Below are positions 17,300 through 26,347 of a stretch of 64,000 bases of DNA, piece by piece. The notes beneath the pieces were generated by a model. It ran no database searches and was not told the origin of the DNA. It saw nothing but the letters and a program-made list of their open reading frames with translations. The stretch's first letter is position 1; every line of letters begins with the position of its first letter. Position numbers and translations under genes: made by a program. This DNA is from Bacteroidales bacterium (lineage in GTDB: Bacteria > Bacteroidota > Bacteroidia > Bacteroidales > UBA12077), in contig JAEINU010000001.1 in assembly GCA_016342685.1 (NCBI GenBank), forward strand, positions 310,001 through 374,000. Reading direction: 5' to 3'.

Positions 17300-17620
17300 T
17301 GCGCTTAATGTTAAGTAACTAGGTGGTTTTTTTTATGAATAGTGAGTGATTCACTTTAAACTAACTTGCCATTATGGAAACGAAAAATTGTAGCAGAATA
17401 TTAATTGGTATGTATTTTCTTTTGCTTTAGGTGGGATGGTAATAATTCTTTTTTTAATAGTTGCTCACCAATTATATAAAAGACTCTGATGATGTCTTAA
17501 ATAAAATTGCAGTTATTAAGATAGTAAAGCTGTTTGTCAATAAGTCGTTGATATATATCATTTTGAATATCCTTTTGTAATAGTTAAATTGTAAGATATT
17601 TGTTAATCAATCTAATATAA
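17300..17620. other. intergenic region between the two hybrid kinases, with possible decayed small ORF
   Basis: This stretch of 321 bases has no intact gene and no terminator. At 17406-17489 one frame reads 27 residues with a clear hydrophobic run (FALGGMVIILFLIVAHQL) and ends in TGA, but stop codons lie just upstream (TAG at 17391) and a nearby ATG (17374) is in another frame. It could be a frameshifted remnant of a small membrane protein, or chance. An inverted repeat AGTGA-N5-TCACT lies at 17341-17355. Confidence 0.35.
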
Positions 17621-20600
17621 ATGTTACTTAAAAATTTACGTTTTCGAACGAAGTTGTATTTGGGATTTACATTTGTCATCTTCTCATTTGTAGTTGTTAG
17701 TTTAATCGGGCTAAATAATCTTAATAAACTGCACGATAATACAGAGCTGATTTACAGCCATCCTTTAATTGTTAGTAATGCTGTTCGAGATGTAAATACA
17801 TATATTTTTGCGATTCATCGTTCAATGAAAGATGTTGTTTTGGCTGAATCGAAAGCAGAACTTGATAGTTCTGTAAATCTTGTAGCAATCTATAATAAAA
17901 TAGTGTTGGATGCATTTGACATTATTTCTAATAGATTTTTAGGAGATAAAGAAGATGTTGATATTGCCTTTGATGCTTTTATGGGGTGGGAGAATATTAG
18001 AAATGAGGTTATTCTACTTAAATTAGAAGATAAGAATATTGATGCTGCAAGGATTACAAAAGGAAAGGGAGACGATTATGTAAAAATGTTGTTTTTAAAA
18101 ACTCAAAAGATGACAGATTTTGCCCAAAATAAAGCTGATGAGTTTAAAGCGCATTCTGAAAAAACATATAAAAGAACTGTGCAAACAATTACCCTCCTTA
18201 TAATTGTTCTTTTAGTTTTAAGTGTTTTTATAGTTCTTTTATTATCAAATAGTATATTGAGTCCAATCAAGGAATTTATTTCAAAAATTCGATCCTTGTA
18301 TCAAAATGAGGAAAGTATGTCAACAGAAGTTGAATATGCATCGGAGTCTGATCTCCTATTATTAACTATATCCGAATTAAAAAACGCTTATCATCAAATA
18401 AGCGAAGCAAATCATGAGTATCAAACTTTGAATGAAGAACTTGATGAAAAAGTAAAGGAGAGAACTTTTGAGTTGGAAGAGAATCGATTTAAGTTAAAAG
18501 AAAAAAACGAAGAGTACCTCGCGATTAATGAAGAATATGAGACGCTTAACGATGAATTAATGCAAACTAATCAAGATTTAATTGAAGCGAAAGAGATTGC
18601 AGAGTCAAGTGAAAAATACCTCGAAAAAATAATCAACAATATCGGAGATCCTGTATTTGTTAAGGACGAACAAAGTAGACTTCTACATGTTAATGAAGCC
18701 TTTTGTAATATTTTTGGCTTGTCAAAAAATGATGTTATTGGAAAAACGCTAGCTGAGGATGTTACTGCTGAGGAACGTGAAAGTTTCTTGAAAATTGATA
18801 AACAAGTACTCAAGGATGGACGTGAGAATATAAATGTAGAAACGCTTACAGTAAGAAATGGTGAATCCAGGATTATATCAACAAAAAAAACACGATTTAC
18901 TGATAAAAATAATAATAAATTCCTTGTTGGGGTTATACGCGATATCACCCAACTAAAAGAGCAGGAAAAGGAAATAATAAATGCCAAAGAAAAAGTTGAA
19001 GAAAGCGAAACTCGTTTTAAAGCTCTGCATAATGCATCGTTTGGAGGAATTGCGATTCATGATAAAGGACAAATTGTTGATTGTAATCAAGGCTTATCGG
19101 ATATTTCCGGTTATACTTACGAAGAACTTATCGGTACAGATGGTTTATTACTTATAGCTGAAGGGTCGAGAGAAATGGTAATGAATAACATTGTTTCAGA
19201 ATACGAGAAACCTTATGAGGCACTTGGAGTAAGAAAAAACGGGAAAGAATATCCACTTAGGTTAGAAGGCAAAATGATTCCTTATAAGGGGAAAGGAATG
19301 CGAGTAGTTGAATTTAGAGATATTTCGGAACAGAAAAAAGCTGAAAAAGCAGTTCAAGAGAGTGAAAAGAAATTACGCGATTTAGTAAATAATTTAGATG
19401 CGGGCGTTGTAGTTCATTCTACGGATACAAAAATTCTTAGTAATAATCCTAGAGCATCAGAATTACTTGGGCTGAGCCAAGATCAGCTGATGGGTAAAAC
19501 AGCTATTGATCCATATTGGAAATTTGTCGATGAGAATAATAATCCAATACCTTTAGATGAATATCCCGTAAATAAAGTTCTCTCAACAAAAAATGTAATC
19601 TCAAATATTCTTGTTGGAGTATTACGTCCTGTTAATAAAGATAAAGTATGGCTTTTGGTAAATGGATTTCCGTCAATTGATAAGCACGGAGGGATTAATG
19701 AAGTTGTTATAAGTTTTGTTGATATTACTAAACGTAAGAAGGCCGAAGATAAATTGAAAATTAGCCTGGAGAAGGAACAAACTCAGGCGAATATAGTTAG
19801 AACTACACCTGTTGCAATAGCATTTGGTTATCCGGATGGAAGATTAGATAATTGTAATAACGCATTTACGGAATTAACCGGTTATTCAGAGAAAGAACTC
19901 AAAAGTATAAATTGGAATGATGTTTTAACTCCTGAAAAATGGAAGAAAATTGAAGAAGAAGAACTTGGAAAGTTAACACCGGATAATAATTTTATTCGTT
20001 ACGAGAAAGAATATATTCATAAAAGTGGTAGTGTTATTCCTATAGAATTGGCGGTTAATGCCAAGTATGATGAAAAAAATAACTTAATTCATTTTGTAGG
20101 TTTTATAACAAATATTACAGAACGCAAACTGTCCGAAATTGGGCTTGCAAACCAGAACGAAGAGTATCAATCAATAAACGAAGAATTACGACAAGCCAAT
20201 GAAGAACTAATTCTTGCAAAGGATCAGGCAGAAGAAAGTGATCGTTTAAAATCGGCATTTTTAGCAAATATGTCACACGAGATACGCACACCAATGAATG
20301 GAATTATTGGTTTTGCTAAATTGTTGCAAAAGCATGAATTAACAAAGGATAAATTAGAAAATTACATTAGTATAATAGTCGGTAGTAGCAATCAATTACT
20401 TTCCATTGTAAATGACATTTTAGATATATCTACAATTGAGACGGGGCAAATAGATTTATATGAAGAAGAAGTTAATTTAAATGAAACTCTTGAAGAAATT
20501 CAATCTTTCTTTGAATTAAAAGCAGAAGAGAAGGGGATTAAATTAAAACTAATGCCAGAATTGGAAAATATAGATTCTAATATTTTTACCGACGATTCAA

Positions 20601-21346
20601 AACTAAAACAAATATTGTTTAATCTTATTGGAAACGCGTTAAAATTCACACATCAAGGTTCCATTGATTTTGGATATAATATAGCTGAAGATAAAATAAA
20701 ATTCTTTGTAAAAGACACTGGAATAGGGATATCTCTAAAAGATCAAAAAAATATTTTTAGCAGATTTCATAAGGTTGAACATAAATCTGAGGAATTGTAC
20801 GGAGGAACAGGCTTAGGTTTAGCTATTTGTAAAGGATTAGTAGAGCGAATAGGGGGCGAGATTTGGGTAGATTCAAAATTAGGAGAAGGATCAAGTTTTT
20901 TTATCACTCTTCCGTACAGAAAAGCAAAAGCAATAAAAGATTCATTTAAGATAAAAGAAGAAGATGTTGAATTCTTGAAATTTAAAATTTTAATTGTTGA
21001 AGATGAACTTGTAAATGCTGATTTTCTAAAAGAGGTCTTGAGCTTGAGAAATATTAGCTATATACATGTAAGTGATGGAGAAAGTGCTGTAAGGGAATGT
21101 CTAACAAATAATAGCATCGATTTGGTATTAATGGATATTAAATTGCCCAAAATGAGTGGTTACGAAGCCACAAAAAAAATTAAAGAAAAGAAACCTAACT
21201 TACCAATTATTGCTCAAACAGCTTATGCCATGAAGTCTGATGAAATTGAAGCTCTTAATGCGGGCTGTGATGGGTATATCTCAAAACCTATTGTCGAAGA
21301 GAATCTATTAAAATTGATTTCTAAATTCCAAGGAGGTAAGGTCTAA
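17621..21346 (+). CDS. hybrid sensor histidine kinase, paralogue of the preceding gene
   Basis: This 1,241-residue protein has the same plan as its neighbour: spans at about 10-32 and 190-212 around a helical periplasmic sensor, a coiled coil, four PAS domains (about 330-850), HisKA with MSHEIRTPMNG (His codon 20276-20278, H886), HATPase with DTGIGI and GGTGLGLAICKG, and a receiver with Asp in LVLMDIKLP (codon 21134-21136, D1172). It lacks the GAF domain. The membrane sensor, kinase and receiver are very similar between the two, while the PAS regions differ, so the pair arose by tandem duplication with divergence of the middle. Confidence 0.9.
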   Translation: MLLKNLRFRTKLYLGFTFVIFSFVVVSLIGLNNLNKLHDNTELIYSHPLIVSNAVRDVNTYIFAIHRSMKDVVLAESKAELDSSVNLVAIYNKIVLDAFDIISNRFLGDKEDVDIAFDAFMGWENIRNEVILLKLEDKNIDAARITKGKGDDYVKMLFLKTQKMTDFAQNKADEFKAHSEKTYKRTVQTITLLIIVLLVLSVFIVLLLSNSILSPIKEFISKIRSLYQNEESMSTEVEYASESDLLLLTISELKNAYHQISEANHEYQTLNEELDEKVKERTFELEENRFKLKEKNEEYLAINEEYETLNDELMQTNQDLIEAKEIAESSEKYLEKIINNIGDPVFVKDEQSRLLHVNEAFCNIFGLSKNDVIGKTLAEDVTAEERESFLKIDKQVLKDGRENINVETLTVRNGESRIISTKKTRFTDKNNNKFLVGVIRDITQLKEQEKEIINAKEKVEESETRFKALHNASFGGIAIHDKGQIVDCNQGLSDISGYTYEELIGTDGLLLIAEGSREMVMNNIVSEYEKPYEALGVRKNGKEYPLRLEGKMIPYKGKGMRVVEFRDISEQKKAEKAVQESEKKLRDLVNNLDAGVVVHSTDTKILSNNPRASELLGLSQDQLMGKTAIDPYWKFVDENNNPIPLDEYPVNKVLSTKNVISNILVGVLRPVNKDKVWLLVNGFPSIDKHGGINEVVISFVDITKRKKAEDKLKISLEKEQTQANIVRTTPVAIAFGYPDGRLDNCNNAFTELTGYSEKELKSINWNDVLTPEKWKKIEEEELGKLTPDNNFIRYEKEYIHKSGSVIPIELAVNAKYDEKNNLIHFVGFITNITERKLSEIGLANQNEEYQSINEELRQANEELILAKDQAEESDRLKSAFLANMSHEIRTPMNGIIGFAKLLQKHELTKDKLENYISIIVGSSNQLLSIVNDILDISTIETGQIDLYEEEVNLNETLEEIQSFFELKAEEKGIKLKLMPELENIDSNIFTDDSKLKQILFNLIGNALKFTHQGSIDFGYNIAEDKIKFFVKDTGIGISLKDQKNIFSRFHKVEHKSEELYGGTGLGLAICKGLVERIGGEIWVDSKLGEGSSFFITLPYRKAKAIKDSFKIKEEDVEFLKFKILIVEDELVNADFLKEVLSLRNISYIHVSDGESAVRECLTNNSIDLVLMDIKLPKMSGYEATKKIKEKKPNLPIIAQTAYAMKSDEIEALNAGCDGYISKPIVEENLLKLISKFQGGKV

Positions 21347-21397
21347 TTTCAATAAAGGGAATGTTATTTTAAGATTTCAGATATATTAAAAAAATAG

Positions 21398-21661
21398 GAT
21401 CATAATGCAAAAGAAAAAGCAGAAGAAAGCGATTTGTTAAAATTATAAAATCAGATGGTGAAATTTCCTGTAATGAATGGATATACTGCCACCAAAAAGA
21501 TTAAAGTATTTAAATCATATTTACCAATAATTGCACAAACTGTCTACGCAATGAAATCGGATAAAAATAATGCCTTAAAAGCTGGATGCGACGGTTATAT
21601 TTCGAAACTTATAGTAGAAGACATTTTATTTGAATTAATAAAAAAACACTTGAATTATTAA
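21398..21661 (+). pseudogene. remnant of a third hybrid kinase (linker joined to receiver tail)
   Basis: In one frame 21398-21445 reads DHNAKEKAEESDLLKL, matching the AKEHAEESDRLKS linker just before the H-box of both intact kinases. It is followed by a TAA and, still in frame from 21455, MVKFPVMNGYTATKKIK, which matches the receiver block after its acceptor Asp. About 890 bases (H-box to receiver start) are missing compared with the first kinase. The acceptor Asp is gone, the conserved YISKP is YISKL, and the end FELIKKHL matches the first kinase better than the second. A 68-residue ORF remains, but it should be unable to accept phosphate. Confidence 0.8.
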
Positions 21662-21730
21662 TTAAGATGAATCATTTGTAATATTTTTTGTATTTTTTCA
21701 ACTAATAAGTAAATATAAAATTAAAAAAGT

Positions 21731-23206
21731 ATGTTTAAATGGTTTTTGTCACATCAGTGGAAAGAATTAACCCGATCAAATTTCTGGCAAAAAAGCCTGA
21801 TAATTAATATTATCATAGGCTTCTTTATGTTAATTATGTTTTCATATTTGGTGCTTTTAGGGTTGTTTATCGACGAAATTCTAACCGAATTATACCCCAC
21901 AGGAGATATATTTACTATTTTTAATGGTGGGTTGTTATATTATTTAGGAGCTGATCTTTTCGTTCGATTTTTTCTATACAGTTTGCCTGTAATAAATGTA
22001 GAGTCGTATTTGCATTTACCAATTAAAAAATCGAAAATATTAAGTTTTATTCTTCTAAAATCAACTTTAAATATTTTTAATGTATTACCGTTCTTGGTTC
22101 TTATTCCATTTGCATTAAAGGTTGTTAAAGTTGATTATTCAGTAACTTTAGCTATTTCGTGGCTTGTTCTAATGCTTATTGTTATTTTAAATAACAGTTT
22201 TTTATTGCATTATCTTAAAAGACGATTTATCGATAAACCAGTTTATATGGGAATATTTGCCTTATTAATGGCAACTATAATTGTTCTTGATAAATTTCAC
22301 GTATTTTCTTTATCAGATTATTCATCAAGTCTTTTCAATTTTTTAGCATTTAATCCAATTTATATTGTAATTCCAATTACTATTCTTGGGTTGGTTTACG
22401 GAATAAATTATTCATACCTGAGGTCACGAATGACACTCGAAGATATTAATGCTAAGAAGCTAAAAAAGGTTGATTCTTTATCGAGAGTAAAATATTTAGA
22501 TTCCTTTGGCGAACTGGGTGAAATGATTCTTTTAGAATTAAAATTAGTTTGGCGAAATAAACGAAGTCGTTCAATTATAATGATGAGCCCGATGTTTCTT
22601 CTGTATGGTCTGTTATTTTATCCTAACGAAGACATGAGTAGTCTTGGGTTTTTAATATTTGTGGGCGTGTTTATGACAGGTGGAATTATGTTTAATTACG
22701 GACAATATATGTTAAGTTGGGAAAGTAATTATTTCGATGGAATAATTGCAAGTAACATCGATTTTCAAAAACACTTTCGTGCAAAATATATAATGATTAT
22801 CTCAACAGTTATTATTTCTTATATACTAACTATTCCGTATGTTTATTTTGGAACAAATGTTTTACTTATTAATACGGCGACATTTTTATTTAATTTAGGT
22901 TTTTTGTCTATGTTGTTAATGTATTTTTCAAGTAGTAGCCGAAAACGAATGGATATGGCAAAAAGTTCAGCGTTTAACTACCAAGGTATGGGAGCTTCGA
23001 ATTGGATTATGATTTTGCCATTCTTTTTGTTGCCTATTGTAATTTGGCTTCCGTTTAAGTTTCTTGGATTGTCAGAATGGGGAATAGGAGCAATTGGATT
23101 TATCGGAATTGTCAGTTTAATATTTCATAAATCATTAATGAAAATTGTTATAAAACGATTCGAAAAAAAGAAACATCTTATTGCAGAGGGTTTCAGAGAA
23201 TCATAG
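21731..23206 (+). CDS. DUF5687 family membrane protein (ABC exporter permease)
   Basis: This is a 491-residue protein with roughly ten to twelve hydrophobic spans and a short cytoplasmic N-terminus, MFKWFLSHQWKELTRSNFW, which is a family hallmark. Blocks such as LVWRNKRSRSIIMMSPMFL and MLSWESNYFDGI mark DUF5687, a Bacteroidota family encoded next to ABC ATPases and thought to form the membrane part of an exporter. The ATPase gene begins 28 bases downstream, so the pair probably forms one transporter. The substrate is unknown. Confidence 0.87.
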   Translation: MFKWFLSHQWKELTRSNFWQKSLIINIIIGFFMLIMFSYLVLLGLFIDEILTELYPTGDIFTIFNGGLLYYLGADLFVRFFLYSLPVINVESYLHLPIKKSKILSFILLKSTLNIFNVLPFLVLIPFALKVVKVDYSVTLAISWLVLMLIVILNNSFLLHYLKRRFIDKPVYMGIFALLMATIIVLDKFHVFSLSDYSSSLFNFLAFNPIYIVIPITILGLVYGINYSYLRSRMTLEDINAKKLKKVDSLSRVKYLDSFGELGEMILLELKLVWRNKRSRSIIMMSPMFLLYGLLFYPNEDMSSLGFLIFVGVFMTGGIMFNYGQYMLSWESNYFDGIIASNIDFQKHFRAKYIMIISTVIISYILTIPYVYFGTNVLLINTATFLFNLGFLSMLLMYFSSSSRKRMDMAKSSAFNYQGMGASNWIMILPFFLLPIVIWLPFKFLGLSEWGIGAIGFIGIVSLIFHKSLMKIVIKRFEKKKHLIAEGFRES

Positions 23207-23234
23207 GAGTTTTGAATTAGAAAAATATAAAATC

Positions 23235-23930
23235 ATGATAGAAGTAAAAAGTTTAGCAAAAGGATATAATGGAACAATCGTATTGGATATTCCTGAATTA
23301 AAAATCGAGAAAGGAGAAAGTTTTGGTTTGGTTGGTAACAATGGAGCTGGGAAAACTACATTTTTTAGATTAATATTAGATTTAATAAAGGCGAATAAAG
23401 GCGAAGTGTTATCACAAGGAATAGATGTTAAAAAAACGGTTGATTGGAAATCTTACACAGGATCTTATCTTGACGAAGGATTTTTGATAGATTTTTTAAC
23501 GCCCGAAGAATATTTTAATTTTATTGCAAGCGTAAATAATCTTTCGAAGGGCGATATTCAGAAGTTTATGGATGAATTCGAAGATTTTTTTAATGGTGAG
23601 ATAATTGGGAAAGGTAAATATATTCGAGATTTATCGCGTGGAAATAAACAAAAAGTGGGCATTGCCGCTTCTTTAATGACAGAACCTGAGGTTTTAATTT
23701 TAGATGAACCATTTGCAAGTTTAGATCCAAGTTCTCAAATAAGATTAAAAAATCTACTCAAGAAATTGAAAGAAGAAAAAAATCTTACCATGTTAATTTC
23801 CAGTCACGACTTAAACCATGTAACCGAAGTTTGTGAACGAATTGTGGTGTTGGATAAAGGGATTGTTATTCATGATATTAAAACACAAGAAGATACTTTA
23901 AAAGAACTCGAATCTTATTTTGCAGTCTAA
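23235..23930 (+). CDS. ABC transporter ATP-binding protein
   Basis: This 231-residue nucleotide-binding subunit has Walker A GNNGAGKT (34-41), signature LSRGNKQK, Walker B VLILDEPFASLD and an H-loop in LISSHDLNHV. I set the start at the ATG at 23235 (MIEVKSLAKG), the usual N-terminus. The 18 in-frame codons upstream overlap the permease gene and add a sequence unlike any ABC protein. It belongs to the export-type (DRA/CcmA-like) group and should energise the DUF5687 permease upstream. A terminator follows. Confidence 0.93.
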   Translation: MIEVKSLAKGYNGTIVLDIPELKIEKGESFGLVGNNGAGKTTFFRLILDLIKANKGEVLSQGIDVKKTVDWKSYTGSYLDEGFLIDFLTPEEYFNFIASVNNLSKGDIQKFMDEFEDFFNGEIIGKGKYIRDLSRGNKQKVGIAASLMTEPEVLILDEPFASLDPSSQIRLKNLLKKLKEEKNLTMLISSHDLNHVTEVCERIVVLDKGIVIHDIKTQEDTLKELESYFAV

Positions 23931-23963
23931 ATTTGTAAGATTTATTTAGATACTGCAATTGGG

Positions 23964-23987
23964 AAGCTCCAACACGTGTTGGGGCTT
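23964..23987 (+). terminator. terminator after the ABC exporter genes
   Basis: AAGCTCCAAC / GTTGGGGCTT stem (one T-G pair) around a 4-base loop, followed by seven T. Confidence 0.8.
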
Positions 23988-24010
23988 TTTTTATTAAGGT
24001 AGATGAGCAA

Positions 24011-24043
24011 TTGCAATTAATAGAGTAATTTTAAGCATCTTTG
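24011..24043 (+). promoter_or_regulatory. likely promoter of the STAS/SEC14-like gene
   Basis: TTG (24011-24013), 22 bases, CATCTTTG (24036-24043): one mismatch from TAnnTTTG. It lies 18-30 bases before the possible ATG starts. Confidence 0.4.
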
Positions 24044-24061
24044 CAGTATTGAAATGCTTAA

Positions 24062-24445
24062 ATGTATGGTAAGATGATTAAAGTCGATTTTAACATTAAG
24101 AATGGATATTTAGACTCAATTTTTATAGGTGATATTCGAAAGGAAGATCTTATTGAATATATTGATGCAACAAAAATAAATGAATTGTACCCCCGAAAAT
24201 TAAAAATTCTTACTGACTCAAAAAAGGCAAATATGTTATTGTCGAAATCGGATTTAAAAGATGTTGTTGATGCCAATTTGAAATCCTTACAGCAGTACGA
24301 TTATATAATTGACGCTATTGTAACTAAAAACCCAAAAGAAACAGCCTATTCATTTATGTATAAAGAATTAAGCGCTACAAAAAAATACCGATTTGAGGTA
24401 TTTAGTACAAGAGATGCTGCAGTTGAGTGGTTGGAGATGCAATAA
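24062..24445 (+). CDS. small protein, possibly STAS/SEC14-like (SpoIIAA-like)
   Basis: This 127-residue soluble protein has alternating strands and helices: MIKVDFNIKNGYLDSIFIGDI, RKLKILTDSKKANMLLSKSDL, DYIIDAIVTKNPKETAYSFM and a C-terminal YRFEVFSTRDAAVEWLEMQ. The closing 'F-x-T-x-x-A-x-x-W-L' pattern is that of SpoIIAA/STAS-like domain proteins found singly in Bacteroidota. The ATG at 24074 is an alternative start. It is a single-gene unit with its own promoter and terminator; no partner is seen. Confidence 0.6.
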   Translation: MYGKMIKVDFNIKNGYLDSIFIGDIRKEDLIEYIDATKINELYPRKLKILTDSKKANMLLSKSDLKDVVDANLKSLQQYDYIIDAIVTKNPKETAYSFMYKELSATKKYRFEVFSTRDAAVEWLEMQ

Positions 24446-24465
24446 TTCAATAAAGAATATAATGT

Positions 24466-24508
24466 AAAAAGGAGTCATGCTAAGTATATCAAAGCATGAC
24501 TCCTTTTT
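24466..24508. terminator. bidirectional terminator
   Basis: A perfect 16-bp stem AAAAAGGAGTCATGCT / AGCATGACTCCTTTTT with an 11-base loop lies between convergent genes. Confidence 0.9.
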
Positions 24509-24509
24509 T

Positions 24510-25652
24510 TTATTTAATCTGAGGAACAGCTGTTGTAAATATTTGAATATCTGAATCGTAATTTTCAATAACATCTTTATTCAAAGAAATTATTTCTCCA
24601 ATAATTGGGTTTTGAACACTTACTTTTTTGTCTATAGAGGCTTTAGTTGCTCTTTCAATTGGTTCTGTCCATGTATGTACGCTTAATCTGAACTTGCTCC
24701 AATGAATTGGAAGTAAGGTTTTTCCTTTTAAATCGATGTGTGCTTGAATTGTTTGTTCGGGCATAGCATGAATTTGCGACCAATTCTCATTGTATTGCCC
24801 ACATTCTATTAGAGTTAAATCAAAAGGACCATATTTTTCTCCAATATCTTTAAAATGATTTCCATAACCCGAATCGCCACCAAAGAATACCTTCTCATTT
24901 TTTGATTCAATTACCCATGAACACCACAGTGTTTTGTCTCTATCCCGAGTTCCACGTCCGGAGAAATGGCGCGCAGGAGTCGACGTTAAAAGTAAATCTG
25001 AATTAACCCGGATTGAATTTCCCCAATCAGCAATCTCAATTTTTTCCGCAGAAATTCCCCACCGCAATAAATGAGCTTCTACACCCAAGGGAACAACAAA
25101 CTTTTTTGTTTTTGAATCAATTTTTTTTATCGTTTTATAATCTAAGTGATCATAATGATCATGGGAAATCAGAACTACATCTATTTCAGGTAAAATATCT
25201 ACTGAGTATTCATTTTCAAAATCAAATGATTTATTAAAGAATGGCACAGGCGATGCTGCTTTTGTAAAAACAGGATCGGTAATAATTATTTGTCCATTAA
25301 TATTGATTAAAACAGTTGAATGTCCTAACCAAGAGTAATTTATTCCGCTATCCTTACTTGCAAATTCATCTTTGTTAAATTTTACTGTTTGAAGTTTTTC
25401 ACTTGGTTTGCCATTATCAACCCCGGTAAAGAATTTTTTCATTACATCGGCACGCGAACCTTCGCTGGTCATCATTGTGGTGCTTTCAATATTCTGGAAT
25501 TTACCATTTTTAAAGTTGGGCGATAATTCTAGCTTTTCCTGATTAATAAATTTCTTTTTTGCACCAAATGTTGGATGTAACCAAATAAATAGATTAATGC
25601 CAAGAATAATACTTACTATTATTGATGTTATTATAATTAATGTCATTTTCAT
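24510..25652 (-). CDS. membrane-anchored metallo-beta-lactamase-fold hydrolase (NAPE-PLD/UlaG-like)
   Basis: An N-terminal anchor or signal (about residues 4-24, IIITSIIVSIILGINLFIW) is followed by a metallo-beta-lactamase fold with the zinc motif HDHYDH at 164-169, TSTPARHFSGRG carrying a further His, and GGDSGYG with a metal-bridging Asp. The spacing and the ARHFSGR and LPIHWSKF blocks place it near the NAPE-phospholipase D/UlaG-like group. The substrate is uncertain; phospholipid or lactone are family possibilities. It lies four bases downstream of a TetR gene on the same strand and should be controlled by it. Confidence 0.87.
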   Translation of the reverse strand: MKMTLIIITSIIVSIILGINLFIWLHPTFGAKKKFINQEKLELSPNFKNGKFQNIESTTMMTSEGSRADVMKKFFTGVDNGKPSEKLQTVKFNKDEFASKDSGINYSWLGHSTVLININGQIIITDPVFTKAASPVPFFNKSFDFENEYSVDILPEIDVVLISHDHYDHLDYKTIKKIDSKTKKFVVPLGVEAHLLRWGISAEKIEIADWGNSIRVNSDLLLTSTPARHFSGRGTRDRDKTLWCSWVIESKNEKVFFGGDSGYGNHFKDIGEKYGPFDLTLIECGQYNENWSQIHAMPEQTIQAHIDLKGKTLLPIHWSKFRLSVHTWTEPIERATKASIDKKVSVQNPIIGEIISLNKDVIENYDSDIQIFTTAVPQIK

Positions 25653-25656
25653 ATGT

Positions 25657-26196
25657 TTAAATTTGATATTTCGATTTTATAAAACGTACTAGCTCAACAA
25701 GTTCTTCTTTATTATGATTTTGTTTATACATACTCGATAATCCCATAATAGATAGAAAAAGATATTTAGTTTCCATTTCTGGATTATGGTAACTTAAATT
25801 GGTAAAGGCGTTTTCGATTATTTTATTGATTCTGGTAAAGGTTTCTGAATTGTGATATTTCGCCGCAATTTCAGGGCTTTGATATTTTAAGGATGTTACT
25901 AAATTCCAATAAGCACTGTTTTCGTTCATTATATTTAAAGGGAATTCAATAGCCAGTGAAATTACTTTTTTGGAATCCATTTCATTCTGCATTTTTAACA
26001 AATAATCATCAATCGATTGAGTTCCAATAGCTACTATTGCGTCTAACAATCCTTCTTTATTTGTAAAGTGACGAAAAATTAAACCTTCAGAAACTTTAGC
26101 TTTTTTTGCAATTCTATTGGTTGATGTATTTGCATATCCCATGTTTGAGAATAGCTCCAGTGCAATTTGTAAAATAGTATCTTTTTTAACTGTCAT
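25657..26196 (-). CDS. TetR family transcriptional regulator
   Basis: The protein is 179 residues. Residues about 5-50 are a TetR HTH: KKDTILQIALELFSNMGYAN, TSTNRIAKKAKVSEGLIFRH, FTNKEGLLDAI. The C-terminal helical region should bind a ligand but is not diagnostic. The gene is followed directly by the metallo-hydrolase gene, and just ahead of its start codon lies an inverted repeat AAGTGA-N4-TCACTT, a likely self-operator. By analogy with the family it would repress itself and the hydrolase until an inducer, perhaps the hydrolase's substrate, binds. Confidence 0.92.
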   Translation of the reverse strand: MTVKKDTILQIALELFSNMGYANTSTNRIAKKAKVSEGLIFRHFTNKEGLLDAIVAIGTQSIDDYLLKMQNEMDSKKVISLAIEFPLNIMNENSAYWNLVTSLKYQSPEIAAKYHNSETFTRINKIIENAFTNLSYHNPEMETKYLFLSIMGLSSMYKQNHNKEELVELVRFIKSKYQI

Positions 26197-26204
26197 AAAT
26201 ATAA

Positions 26205-26220
26205 AAGTGAGTAATCACTT
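26205..26220. promoter_or_regulatory. candidate TetR operator
   Basis: AAGTGA-GTAA-TCACTT is a perfect 6-bp inverted repeat with a 4-base centre, 9 bases upstream of the TetR start codon. Size and place fit TetR operators. Confidence 0.55.
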
Positions 26221-26347
26221 ATAAAAATAATGCTTATATTTTAAGAAGCAAATAAAAAGAATAATTAAATGTTATAGCGAAATCATAATTAACAATATAT
26301 TTCGTTAATTCGTTAGATTAATGTTAATTACAATTAATTTGTATTCT

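Noticed and set aside
17341-17355. AGTGA-N5-TCACT inverted repeat that resembles the TetR operator at 26205
   Set aside because: The spacing differs by one base and no TetR-controlled gene is nearby; five-base arms are expected by chance in this AT-rich genome.
18571-18987. 138-residue open frame antisense to the second hybrid kinase
   Set aside because: It is an open reverse frame of a strongly coding region, with no promoter, ribosome site or recognisable domain.
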